Shown here: piece by piece, positions 13,296 to 20,589 of the stretch
How positions within the stretch are numbered: position 1 is the stretch's first letter
Layout: each line of letters starts with the position of its first letter
Source: CAIPSZ01 sp038065015
GTDB taxonomy: Bacteria > Patescibacteriota > Patescibacteriia > PEXW01
Reading direction: 5' to 3'
Assembly: GCA_038065015.1 (NCBI GenBank)
Contig: JBBTRU010000060.1
Coordinates: forward strand, 1-23,547
Length of the DNA stretch: 23,547 nucleotides
Translations under genes and position numbers: made by a program
Notes under the pieces: generated by a model
Database searches by the model: none
What the model saw: only the letters and a program-made list of their open reading frames with translations
Told to the model about the DNA's origin: nothing

Positions 13296-15131
13296 ATGAG
13301 AAACACTCACACCATCGCGCGTTTCGCTCTTGTAGCGCTTCTCACAAGCGCGTTTTTCATATTTCCGCTGGCAAGCACTCACGCAGCCGTAAAGAAACCC
13401 GTCGTGCCGCCGTACCGCGCAGTCATGAGTAATCGTTCGCAGGATGCACTGAACATCGAACCGGGCAAGAGCATCCAGTTCAGCATCGATGCCACGAACA
13501 CCGGCAAAAATGCCTGGCGGGCAAAAGGCAGCAACCTGGTGGCGCTCAATGCGGTAAAAAAAGTTGGCTCGGCTTTTAACGTAAACAAAGGTACCAAATT
13601 CACCGATAAAAGCTGGGGCACTATTGTGCGGCCAACCGGCTTAAAAAAAGATGTGAAGCCCGGCGAAACGGTAACGCTTACCTTCACCTTGAAAGCGCCG
13701 AAGCAAGTGGGGGAGTATCGCGAGTGGTTTTCCCTGGCGGTGAAAGGCATCGACTTTATGCCTGGCGGCGCATTTGAAGTGCTCGTGCGCGTGGGCGAGC
13801 CGAAAACTGCCGCGTACCGCATTGATGCCGGACTCACGTCATCCACTACGTTTATTATGGAACCGGGTCGATCAAAGACGTTTGATATTACGGTGCAAAA
13901 TACGGGCACGAAGACCTGGAACCGCCGCGGCGCCGGTGAAGTGGTGCTGGCCCTGGCCGAACCGCAGCAGCGCACCAGCAAGCTCTGGCACCAGAACTGG
14001 TACGGCAAAACCGTGCTGGGCCGTTTGACGACGTCGCAGGTCAAGCCCGGGCAGAAAGGGATCTTCCGCTTTGCCCTGCAAGCACCCAAAGACTACGGCG
14101 AGTACGTGGAAAAAGTCCAAATCCTTGCCACCGGGCTCACGCGCGCCGTGGATGGCTTACTCACGATTGTGGTGCAAGTGCCAAGCCCTAACCCCGTGGT
14201 GGTGAGTACGGAAAGTTTGGGAACCGAGCCAACCGTACGCGTCGGCGTGGTCACCACGTCGGATGGTTGGATAGAATTTTCTGGAGACCAGGTTCTGACG
14301 GTGACGGATGCGAACGGCGCTACCGTAACCGATGTACCAGCGAGCACCGTCGTCCGGCTCACCTACACCGCAGGTGCGTACAGCGTGACCCTGGCGGGCG
14401 TGACCACGGCAGCACCCGGACCACTGCGCATTACGGGTAAAGCCGCGGGGACGATTGTCACCGTGACTAGCTGGAACTCCCAGTACAACCGCTTCCGCGG
14501 CATTATTGAATTTCGCTACACGCCTGCCACGAAGAAAATCTGGATGATTAACGAGCTGCCCATGGAGCAGTACGTCAGCGGTCTGGCCGAAACCGGTAAT
14601 AGCGGCCCAACGGAATTTTTGAAAACTATGGCCGTGGCCGCGCGCACCTACGCGCTTTTCCACAACCTGCGCAAGACCAAACATGCCGACGAATTCTACG
14701 ACATCAACGCCACCACGGATCAGTTGTACAAAGGCTACGGTTACGAACTCAAAGTGCCGAACCTGGTGGCAGCTGTGGTGGCTACCCGCGGCGTGGTCAT
14801 GACTCACCCCGCGCCGGTCACAGTGAAGAACACCGTTGGCGCAATTGTGGCCGCCTACTCATCCTGCACCGATGGCCGCACGCGCAGCTTTGCCGAAGTC
14901 TGGGGGGCGGACCAGAGCTACTTCCCCTACTTGCTCACCGTGCCAGACGCTATTGGCACGTGCACCACGCCGCCCTACCCGGCCGCGTACCTCACCGGCG
15001 GCAGCGGCAACCATATGGTGGGCATGTCCGCCTTTGGCGCGCTCAAGTACGCGCGGGACGAAGCCAAAACCTATGACTGGATTTTAAAGAATTACTACAC
15101 CGGCATCACCTTGAAGCAGGTGTATCCGTAA
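13296..15131 (+). CDS. Secreted SpoIID/LytB-domain protein with two NBR1-like Ig domains
   Basis: A 611-residue exported protein. A signal peptide (about 1-31, ending S-T-H-A-A) is followed by two Ig-like domains (about 40-168 and 176-297). Each has the pattern of the central domain of NBR1: FSIDATNTGKNAWRAKGSNLVAL and FDITVQNTGTKTWNRRGAGEVVL. A C-terminal SpoIID/LytB domain (about 312-610) includes NELPMEQYVSGLAETG, with the expected catalytic Glu near 432, MAVAARTYALFH, YSSCTDGRT and GSGNHMVGMSAFGALKYA..ILKNYYTGITL. SpoIID-type enzymes cleave peptidoglycan stripped of stem peptides; LytB-type proteins stimulate amidases. Cys524 and Cys556 may form a disulfide. The ATG at 13296 is chosen because the promoter lies just upstream; upstream in-frame codons are in the repeat array. 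Confidence 0.88.
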   Translation: MRNTHTIARFALVALLTSAFFIFPLASTHAAVKKPVVPPYRAVMSNRSQDALNIEPGKSIQFSIDATNTGKNAWRAKGSNLVALNAVKKVGSAFNVNKGTKFTDKSWGTIVRPTGLKKDVKPGETVTLTFTLKAPKQVGEYREWFSLAVKGIDFMPGGAFEVLVRVGEPKTAAYRIDAGLTSSTTFIMEPGRSKTFDITVQNTGTKTWNRRGAGEVVLALAEPQQRTSKLWHQNWYGKTVLGRLTTSQVKPGQKGIFRFALQAPKDYGEYVEKVQILATGLTRAVDGLLTIVVQVPSPNPVVVSTESLGTEPTVRVGVVTTSDGWIEFSGDQVLTVTDANGATVTDVPASTVVRLTYTAGAYSVTLAGVTTAAPGPLRITGKAAGTIVTVTSWNSQYNRFRGIIEFRYTPATKKIWMINELPMEQYVSGLAETGNSGPTEFLKTMAVAARTYALFHNLRKTKHADEFYDINATTDQLYKGYGYELKVPNLVAAVVATRGVVMTHPAPVTVKNTVGAIVAAYSSCTDGRTRSFAEVWGADQSYFPYLLTVPDAIGTCTTPPYPAAYLTGGSGNHMVGMSAFGALKYARDEAKTYDWILKNYYTGITLKQVYP

Positions 15132-15205
15132 GGTAGGAATCGGTAGACTGGAAAGCATTATCATGTTCATCAAACATTGAAATCGGCCTTCTTACGATCC
15201 TCTAA

Positions 15206-15234
15206 TAAAAACCCAGTCGTTACAGCGACTGGGT
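15206..15234 (-). terminator. Bidirectional intrinsic terminator
   Basis: ACCCAGTCG (15211-15219) pairs perfectly with CGACTGGGT (15226-15234). On the minus strand it is followed by T's, ending the secreted hypothetical gene. On the plus strand a looser T-rich tail may end the SpoIID-domain transcript. Confidence 0.85.
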
Positions 15235-15261
15235 GTTTGCGTATTTCTTTTTTTCGCCTTC

Positions 15262-15840
15262 TCAGTAGCCGGCCGAGACAGCGACTTCTTTGACGATGGG
15301 GATATCATCCTCGCGGCCGTAGACGACATGGATCGTGAAATTTGTGTAGCGCCATTCTTGTCCGATAAAGTTGAGAGCATCAACGAGCAAATTCACGTCT
15401 CGCACGTGCGGGGTCGTACCGATTCGTATGGTGTCGGACCAATACTTGGATGGTGATACGTCGGGAATCGTGTCGTCAGTGACGAGGCCGTAGTAGGTGC
15501 CGCAGAATTTTGTCACTCGGTGAGCCGAGAATTCGTGCACTACGACCTGCGACTCGATAGAATCACGGACTCGGTACCATTCGCCACGTGAGGTGAGAAT
15601 AAGGTGGAACAGTTCATAGAGACTCCGGTACTGCGGGCATGAATCGGTGAGCGTCGTCAGGTCTCTATCCGCCACTTCTTTCAAGGTGGGGTTCAGTTCC
15701 ATAAAAACTTTGAAATCGTTGGCGTTGCACAGACTCGAACTCGAATCATTGGTTTGTGCGCTAGCTGCCGGAGCCAATGAGATGATTGCACACATAATGG
15801 TCATCCACATGCGCTTGCTGATGTAAAGTTGCTTTTTCAC
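15262..15840 (-). CDS. Secreted hypothetical protein, 192 aa
   Basis: I do not recognise this family. It begins MKKQLYISKRMWMTIMCAIISLAPAASA-Q, a clear signal peptide with likely cleavage at A-S-A|Q near residue 28. The mature part is about 164 residues, mixed alpha/beta, with cysteines in SLCNAN, TDSCPQ and TKFCGTY. The GTG start at 15840 is supported by AAAGGAGTG a few bases upstream. The promoter is the best in the window: TTGACA, 17 nt, TG-C-TATTGT. Codon choice is less GC-biased than in the neighbouring genes. With its Shine-Dalgarno start, own promoter and own terminator it looks like an independent, possibly acquired, gene. The final residues (V-A-V-S-A-G-Y) give no sorting signal. Confidence 0.8.
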   Translation of the reverse strand: MKKQLYISKRMWMTIMCAIISLAPAASAQTNDSSSSLCNANDFKVFMELNPTLKEVADRDLTTLTDSCPQYRSLYELFHLILTSRGEWYRVRDSIESQVVVHEFSAHRVTKFCGTYYGLVTDDTIPDVSPSKYWSDTIRIGTTPHVRDVNLLVDALNFIGQEWRYTNFTIHVVYGREDDIPIVKEVAVSAGY

Positions 15841-15887
15841 GGTACACTCCTTTTCGGGTTTATGATTTTTTGGCTAGTTAACTCGGC

Positions 15888-15916
15888 ACAATAGCAAAAG
15901 TCGGCTCGCCTGTCAA
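15888..15916 (-). promoter_or_regulatory. Strong promoter of the secreted hypothetical gene
   Basis: On the minus strand consensus TTGACA (15916-15911), a 17-nt spacer and TG-C-TATTGT (-10 at 15893-15888). The start would be near 15881, giving a leader of about 40 nt with the Shine-Dalgarno sequence. The 11-mer AGCCAAAAAAT lies in this leader (15875-15865). Confidence 0.75.
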
Positions 15917-16063
15917 GCGCGGAGCTACCCCCAAGTGCCAAACATTGGTTCGTAGGTCGCTATAATTATTTTTTTCAAAACTTAAACCACACGCCCATAC
16001 TCGCCGCTCCACCCTCACCTCCCCATCCAGTTTCTCAACCCTAACCCTCCAACAAACCCACGG

Positions 16064-16072
16064 TGCTATACT
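16064..16072 (+). promoter_or_regulatory. Extended -10 promoter of the repeat-protein gene, leaderless type
   Basis: TG-C-TATACT ends exactly 6 nt before the ATG at 16079; the intervening CCCTCC is the opposite of a Shine-Dalgarno sequence. No -35 is recognisable. A second TATAAT at 15961-15966 has no partner and no nearby start codon. Confidence 0.65.
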
Positions 16073-16078
16073 CCCTCC

Positions 16079-16777
16079 ATGCCCATGCCCTACACGGTGA
16101 GTATTACTGACGAAGAGTGGCAAGCCATGGTGGCCGAGCTCGCCAACATGTCGCGCAGCCGACGCTGGCACGACTTTGTCTGGCACGCCTCGCGCCTGGC
16201 AATAATTGACCCCGAGCGCTACGCCCAGGTCAACATAACCGATCCCGACTGGGATGCTGCCATGGACGAGCTCTCCCGTTTCGAAGCGGCTAGCGACTGG
16301 CAGGCTGTGGCTGCGCGTCTCTCCCGCCTGAAGCAAATGGACCCGGCCCGCGGCGCTATTCTCATTGTACCGGAAGATTTGTGGAGCGCGATGTTCGCCG
16401 ACCTGGATGCCCTGCGCCAAAAAGGCGACTGGGCCGCCTTCGTCTCCCACGCCCACCACCTGCACGGGGCCGATCCAGACCGCTTTCACCCGGGCATTGT
16501 GACGGCCGAGGACTGGGAAAAACTCTTGGCCTTGGTGCGCGCCGAGGCCGCCACCGGCAACTGGGAAACCGTGGCCAAGCTCGCCAGCTCCATGGCCTTG
16601 GCCGACCCGGTCCGCGCCGGCGAAACCTTGCACTTTAGCAGCACAGATTGGAATAACCTCTCGGTGGCGCTCGAAGCCGCACGACAGCAAAGCCAGTGGT
16701 CAGCTTTCACTGCCCAGGCGTGTCGGCTGCGCACGCTCCTCGATGTGCGCCCGTCACTGCTGCCGGTGGTCGCTTAA
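16079..16777 (+). CDS. Unrecognised protein of five tandem 44-residue Trp-Trp-DP repeats
   Basis: I do not recognise this family. The 232-residue protein is almost entirely five units of 44 residues (the last 45): 6-49, 50-93, 94-137, 138-181, 182-226. Each has a Trp at unit position 9 (Trp14, 58, 102, 146, 191), a second Trp 16 residues later (Trp30, 74, 118, 162, 207), an L-x-x-x-D-P near the end of units 1-4 (degenerate in unit 5), and hydrophobics at i/i+3/i+4 spacing between them. This predicts two helices per unit stacked as an alpha-solenoid, a shape used for protein binding. There is no signal peptide or membrane segment. The mRNA is probably leaderless. Its stop overlaps that of the convergent PH-domain gene: both use the palindrome TTAA (16774-16777). 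Confidence 0.8.
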   Translation: MPMPYTVSITDEEWQAMVAELANMSRSRRWHDFVWHASRLAIIDPERYAQVNITDPDWDAAMDELSRFEAASDWQAVAARLSRLKQMDPARGAILIVPEDLWSAMFADLDALRQKGDWAAFVSHAHHLHGADPDRFHPGIVTAEDWEKLLALVRAEAATGNWETVAKLASSMALADPVRAGETLHFSSTDWNNLSVALEAARQQSQWSAFTAQACRLRTLLDVRPSLLPVVA

Positions 16778-17403
16778 ACTTTCGCTACTGGCGGTTTTCC
16801 CCGCGGCGGCGCTGCACTACCCGCCCCTTCCAGCACGTCCCCATCCAGCTTGGCCATCGTATTGGCCCCGAGCTGATTTTCGATTTGCTCCAGCAAGTGC
16901 ATGATACTCTTGGCCACGCCTTCGGGGTCCGGAATATGCTCGAAAGTAAATTTGCTTTGCTCGGCCGCCGTCTGGATGGTCACGTTGCCGAACTTGAGCA
17001 TGTTGCCCAGCACGCCTTGCATTTCCCAGGTCACGTCCTGCACGCGGTAGAGCTTCTGCTCGCTCACCGTCCGGTGGAAGAGCCGCACTTGCTTGATGTT
17101 AATGATGCGCTCGTTGGTGACAATCCACACATCCAGGTAGTAGTTGAGCCAGGATACGAAGAAGAGCAAACCCCACACCAGCGCGTAGCTCGCCAGCAGG
17201 ATGGTGATAACGGCAAAACCAGCACTCGTCGCGTCGTTGAGAGCGGTCGTGCGTGTGCCGAGCAGTACCCAAGCGGCAGCGGGGACGAGCGCGAGCAAGC
17301 AGTACACGAGCACGATGCGGAGTGCCACAAAGCCATGGCGGTGGAGCAGGAGTACCACCTGCTCGCCGGGCAGCATGTTAGGGAAGGTGGGCTTGAGCTT
17401 CAT
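16774..17403 (-). CDS. Bacterial PH-domain membrane protein (YdbS/bPH2-like)
   Basis: A 209-residue protein with two membrane helices (about 27-49 and 62-84). A bacterial pleckstrin-homology-like domain (about 88-160) follows, recognised by YYLDVWIVTNERIINIKQVRLFHRTVSEQKLYRVQDVTWE, GNMLKFGNVTIQTA and a C-terminal helix. A Pro/Gly/Ala/Lys-rich tail closes the protein. The family is widespread and poorly characterised; it is usually placed at the cell envelope. The ATG at 17403 gives an ATGA overlap with the upstream small membrane protein gene, so the longer frame from 17481 is not used. The two genes form a unit behind the -10 element at 17690-17685. Confidence 0.85.
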   Translation of the reverse strand: MKLKPTFPNMLPGEQVVLLLHRHGFVALRIVLVYCLLALVPAAAWVLLGTRTTALNDATSAGFAVITILLASYALVWGLLFFVSWLNYYLDVWIVTNERIINIKQVRLFHRTVSEQKLYRVQDVTWEMQGVLGNMLKFGNVTIQTAAEQSKFTFEHIPDPEGVAKSIMHLLEQIENQLGANTMAKLDGDVLEGAGSAAPPRGKPPVAKV

Positions 17404-17678
17404 TGCTGGAAAGTGTTGGTTACGCTCTTGAGGTCGGGCAGGGAAATGTCCGGCGTGCCAATGTCGAGGCTTGCCGACCAATCCACGGCGGTCAAGCTGG
17501 TTACGGTTGCCACGACCACCACGACGGCAAAGATGATGTACGCGAATGAAGAAATGACCGCCGGCCGGCTGACAAAGCCAAAGCGGAGCATTTTGGTAAG
17601 CGCCACAATGCTAAAAATGAGCCACACCACCAGCAGGATGGCAAAGGGGATGAGCAGTAATCCAAGCGAGAGGGACAT
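17400..17678 (-). CDS. Small two-helix membrane protein, 92 aa
   Basis: I do not recognise a named family. Two strongly hydrophobic helices (about residues 3-29 and 39-63) are separated by a short basic loop (KMLRFGFVSRP). A polar Asp/Ser-rich tail of about 28 residues follows (DWSASLDIGTPDISLPDLK). The ATG at 17678 is supported by a TATACT box ending 6 nt upstream and by the helix beginning at once. It overlaps the PH-domain gene by 4 bp, suggesting that the two membrane proteins work together. It begins 15 nt after the ruvB stop. Confidence 0.75.
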   Translation of the reverse strand: MSLSLGLLLIPFAILLVVWLIFSIVALTKMLRFGFVSRPAVISSFAYIIFAVVVVVATVTSLTAVDWSASLDIGTPDISLPDLKSVTNTFQQ

Positions 17679-17684
17679 GTGAAC

Positions 17685-17690
17685 AGTATA
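17685..17690 (-). promoter_or_regulatory. -10 element before the small membrane protein gene, leaderless type
   Basis: On the minus strand TATACT (17690-17685) ends exactly 6 nt before the ATG at 17678. It lies in the 15-nt gap after ruvB, so the two membrane protein genes can be transcribed separately from ruvB. Confidence 0.6.
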
Positions 17691-17693
17691 CCG

Positions 17694-18719
17694 CTACACC
17701 AACCGTTGCTGTAAATCTGACGGCGCTTCGCGCTGCAAATGCTGGTAGGCCACTGGCGTAGCCACGCGACCGCGCGGGGTGCGCACGAGCAAGCCAATTT
17801 GCAACAGGAAGGGCTCGACCACATCTTCCAACGTGCGAACGTCTTCGCCCGTGGTTGCCGCGAGCGTGGAAAGCCCAACTGGCCCGCCGTTGAATTGGTC
17901 GAGAATGGTAATGAGCACGCGGCGGTCGGTCTGGTCCAGGCCCAGTTGGTCCACGCCCAGCTGCTCGAGCGCGGCCTTGGCGTTCGGCACATCAATTTTG
18001 CCATTGGCGCGCACTTGGGCAAAGTCTCGCACTCGCTTGAGAATGCGGTTCGCCACGCGCGGCGTGCGGCGGGACCGAGCCGAGAGCAGCGCGCGCGCAT
18101 CCGGATCCAGCTGGATATTCAGCAGCCGCGCCGAACGCTCGAGAATGGCATTGATATCTGCCTCGCTGTAAAAATCCAAATGATAGGTCAAACCAAACCG
18201 GTCACGCAGTGGTGACGAGAGGAGTGCCAGCCGCGTCGTCGCCCCTATAATAGTGCATTTGGGCAAATCCAGTCGCAGCGTCCGCGCGGCTGGGCCTTTG
18301 CCCACTACCAAGTCTATGGCGTACTCCTCCATGGCTGGGTAGAGCATTTCTTCCACGGCGCGCGGCAAACGATGGATTTCGTCAATGAAGAGCACGTCGC
18401 TCTCGCCCAAATTCGTGAGGATTGCTGCCACGTCTGCAGCGCGCTCTAAGGCCGGACCGCTGGTGACGCGGACGGTAACGCCGAGTTCATTGCCAATGAC
18501 GTGCGCCAAGGTCGTCTTGCCTAAACCCGGGCTGCCGTGAAGCAAGACGTGCTCCAAGGCTTCTTTGCGCTTCGTCGCTGCGTGTATGGCAATGAGTAAA
18601 TTCTCTTTTACCTGCTGCTGGCCAACGTACTCCTGCAAATTCTTCGGCCGCAGCGAAATATCGAAAGACTGCTCTTCGGGCAACTCGGTTGGCATAAGGA
18701 CTGTAGCGTCTTCAGGCAT
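17694..18719 (-). CDS. ruvB: Holliday junction branch migration helicase subunit RuvB
   Basis: ATPase motor of the RuvAB complex that moves Holliday junctions during recombination. The 341-residue protein has normal length. Motifs: RPKNLQEYVGQ (24-34), Walker A GSPGLGKT (62-69), Walker B with LFIDEIHRL (110-118), EEMLYPAMEEY, sensor 1 GATTR (159-163), RDRF (172-175), sensor 2 RTPRVANRILKRVRDFA (218-234) and the C-terminal winged helix with RTPRGRVAT (313-321). The ATG at 18719 overlaps the pepA stop by 8 bp; ATGs at 18758 and 18731 would lie deeper inside pepA. It is presumably translated by coupling from the pepA mRNA. ruvA and ruvC are not in the window. Confidence 0.97.
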   Translation of the reverse strand: MPEDATVLMPTELPEEQSFDISLRPKNLQEYVGQQQVKENLLIAIHAATKRKEALEHVLLHGSPGLGKTTLAHVIGNELGVTVRVTSGPALERAADVAAILTNLGESDVLFIDEIHRLPRAVEEMLYPAMEEYAIDLVVGKGPAARTLRLDLPKCTIIGATTRLALLSSPLRDRFGLTYHLDFYSEADINAILERSARLLNIQLDPDARALLSARSRRTPRVANRILKRVRDFAQVRANGKIDVPNAKAALEQLGVDQLGLDQTDRRVLITILDQFNGGPVGLSTLAATTGEDVRTLEDVVEPFLLQIGLLVRTPRGRVATPVAYQHLQREAPSDLQQRLV

Positions 18720-20205
18720 GAGCGCGAGCATACGCAACGAGTAAGCGCACACCTGCACCGGCCGAGCCTTTGGCTAAGTGCTGGCCGTCAATCGTCGTCA
18801 TGGTTGGGGCAATGTCCATGTGCGCCCAGCGCTTATGCTTCTTGGCAAACTGCCACAGGAAAGCAGCGGCGGTAATAGCGCCACCCCAACGGGTCTTGGC
18901 GCTATTCGCCACATCGCCAAACGTGCCTTGCACATCAGCCTCGTACTCGGGCCACAGCGGCAGGGGCCAGCCAAAGTCGCCAGATTGCTCGGAGAGCTCC
19001 TGCAATTCCCGCGAGAAGTTTTCGTCGGGGGAGAGGAGCGCCGATGCGCGCTGGCCCAAAGCGCCAATGGCCGCGCCCGTGAGCGTTGCCACGTCAATGA
19101 CGGCACTGGGTTTGAAGCGCTCGGCGTAGGTCAATGCATCGGCCAGGATAACGCGGCCTTCGGCGTCGGTGTGCATTACCTCAATGGTCTTGCCCGACAA
19201 ACTGCGCAGCTGATCGCCTGGTCGGTAGGCGTCGCCCGCCGCCATATTTTCGACAGCGGGAATAAGACCGATAACCCGCACGGGTAATTGCAGTAACGCT
19301 ATAGCAGAGAGCGCGCTTATCACCGCCGCGCCACCAGACATATCCATGTGCATTTCGTACATCCCTGTGTCGGGCTTCACATTCAAGCCGCCGCTATCAA
19401 AAGTCACGCCTTTGCCAATGTACACAATGGGCGTGTCCTTTTCGTGGCCTGGGGCCGCGTATTCCAAAATCGAAAAGGTTGGCGGGTGCTCGGAACCGCG
19501 CGCCACACCCAGCACGCCACCCATGCCAATTTTTTCCAGAGCGTCTTTTTTTAAGATGGTTACGGTAAAGCCCATACGCTTACCGGCAGTGACGGCCGCA
19601 TTGGCCAAAAGCGTTGGGGTCATGTCGCTGCCCGGGGTGTTGCCTAAATCCCGCGCCGCGTTCGTGGCTTGGCCAATAATCGTGCCAGCGCGCACGCCAC
19701 GTTGCACATCGCGTAGTGCATTAGCCGAGCAAAGCATCTGCACATTTTTTACCTGCGGCCAGCCGCCTTTGGGCACCGTGCGATAGCGGGTGTAGTCGTA
19801 GTGGGCCAGTTGAAAATTCTCGGCCAAAAGCTGGCCAAGCTGCTCTGCGCTCCAACCTGATACCTGCACATCCGCGAATGTTAGGGCTACATCCAGTAGC
19901 TTGTGCTGCTTCGCAACCACAATAATTTTCCGAGCGACGAGCATTGCCTGCCGGTGCGTAAAGTTTTTTCGCTCGCCCAGCCCGAGCAAGACTAGCGTCC
20001 GGGCCGCTGACCCAAAGGGGATGACCCGCACTTCATCGGTTTTTCCTGTGAATTCTCTAGCGCGCACCAAGGCGAGTGCGGTCTGCTGTACAGCGGCTGG
20101 CAGACGCTTAAACCACGGGTGCTGCTTCAGGTCTGCACCCTGTGCCATGAGGAGAAAAATCGCCCTGGCTGAAGGGGCGGTTGCGGCCCGTACGGTAATA
20201 GTCAT
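18712..20205 (-). CDS. pepA: Leucyl aminopeptidase (M17 family)
   Basis: A cytoplasmic dizinc aminopeptidase that releases N-terminal residues from peptides; usually a hexamer. The 497-residue protein has the full C-terminal catalytic domain. The metal and active-site residues correspond to E. coli PepA at a constant offset: Lys265, Asp270 (GKGVTFDSGG), Lys277, Asp288 (HMDMSGGA), Asp347, Glu349 and Arg351 (HTDAEGR). The N-terminal macro-like domain (about 1-165) is more divergent. The ATG at 20205 lies 6 nt after a TG-A-TAGGGT box. It is the first gene of a unit continuing into ruvB. Confidence 0.96.
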   Translation of the reverse strand: MTITVRAATAPSARAIFLLMAQGADLKQHPWFKRLPAAVQQTALALVRAREFTGKTDEVRVIPFGSAARTLVLLGLGERKNFTHRQAMLVARKIIVVAKQHKLLDVALTFADVQVSGWSAEQLGQLLAENFQLAHYDYTRYRTVPKGGWPQVKNVQMLCSANALRDVQRGVRAGTIIGQATNAARDLGNTPGSDMTPTLLANAAVTAGKRMGFTVTILKKDALEKIGMGGVLGVARGSEHPPTFSILEYAAPGHEKDTPIVYIGKGVTFDSGGLNVKPDTGMYEMHMDMSGGAAVISALSAIALLQLPVRVIGLIPAVENMAAGDAYRPGDQLRSLSGKTIEVMHTDAEGRVILADALTYAERFKPSAVIDVATLTGAAIGALGQRASALLSPDENFSRELQELSEQSGDFGWPLPLWPEYEADVQGTFGDVANSAKTRWGGAITAAAFLWQFAKKHKRWAHMDIAPTMTTIDGQHLAKGSAGAGVRLLVAYARAHA

Positions 20206-20211
20206 AGCTGC

Positions 20212-20240
20212 ACCCTATCACTATCCGCGCTGGAAAGCAA
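20212..20240 (-). promoter_or_regulatory. Promoter of pepA-ruvB, leaderless type
   Basis: On the minus strand TTGCTT (20240-20235), a 17-nt spacer and TG-A-TAGGGT (-10 at 20217-20212). The -10 ends exactly 6 nt before the ATG at 20205. The same TTGCTT-17-TGnTAnnnT pattern drives the lysine peptide gene. Confidence 0.6.
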
Positions 20241-20246
20241 GAGTTT

Positions 20247-20269
20247 TTGGCTTAGATTAGCCAAAAAAT
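20247..20269 (+). other. Hairpin followed by the recurrent 11-mer
   Basis: TTGGCT-TAGATT-AGCCAA (20247-20264) is a perfect 6-bp hairpin running into AGCCAAAAAAT (20259-20269). The same 11-mer occurs intergenically on the minus strand at 5249-5239 and 15875-15865. Confidence 0.5.
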
Positions 20270-20292
20270 GATGCTAAAGTCCTAGGCAAGGC

Positions 20293-20321
20293 TTGACAGA
20301 AGCCATTGGGGTTGCTAAGGT
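20293..20321 (+). promoter_or_regulatory. Strong promoter in the long intergenic region
   Basis: Consensus TTGACA (20293-20298), a 17-nt spacer and TG-C-TAAGGT (-10 at 20316-20321). The start is expected near 20328, which is 262 nt before the next start codon. An upstream TG-C-TAAAGT at 20272-20280 is a second possible -10. Confidence 0.65.
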
Positions 20322-20510
20322 TCGGGGTCAACTTGCAGTACCTGAAAAACTGCTTCCCGAACCGCCGGCAACCAGGCCGGGGCCAGCAACCTGCAGCCAC
20401 GACAAGCATGGGGGTCGCATCTAGGTGAACGCGGATTCTTCTCTACGTTACTCCTCGATGCAACCTTCTTGGCTGCAGATTGCTGTCTCCCGCACTTGAC
20501 GGAAAAAGGG
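20319..20510 (+). ncRNA. Candidate structured RNA or long structured leader, family unknown
   Basis: The 384-base gap 20206-20589 has no convincing coding frame but strong pairing. GGTTCGGG (20319-20326) pairs with CCCGAACC (20356-20363) around an inner hairpin GCAGT/ACTGC. CCGGC/GCCGG makes a further hairpin near 20364-20379. CAGCAACCTGCAGCC (20384-20398) pairs with 20471-20485 over 15 positions with one mismatch, enclosing about 70 nt. I find no core motifs of SRP RNA, RNase P RNA, tmRNA or a cobalamin riboswitch. It could be an independent RNA or the 5' leader of the membrane protein gene at 20590. The first stem overlaps the predicted -10, so the 5' boundary is uncertain. Confidence 0.45.
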
Positions 20511-20589
20511 GAGGGAGCTAGTTTTGGCTAAGTAAACACGAAACGGAACTTTCGTTGACAACTCTAATACTCCAACAAGGAGGTTCTAA

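Noticed and set aside
16696..17682. 328-codon open frame on the plus strand
   Set aside because: It lies antisense to the PH-domain and small membrane protein genes and runs through the end of the repeat-protein gene; the low-complexity His/Arg/Glu composition is that of a shadow frame.
20319..20510. Known RNA families: small SRP RNA, RNase P RNA, 6S RNA, cobalamin riboswitch
   Set aside because: The core motifs (GGAAGCAG loop, GAGGAAAGUCC, B12 box and similar) are not visible; left as unknown structured RNA.
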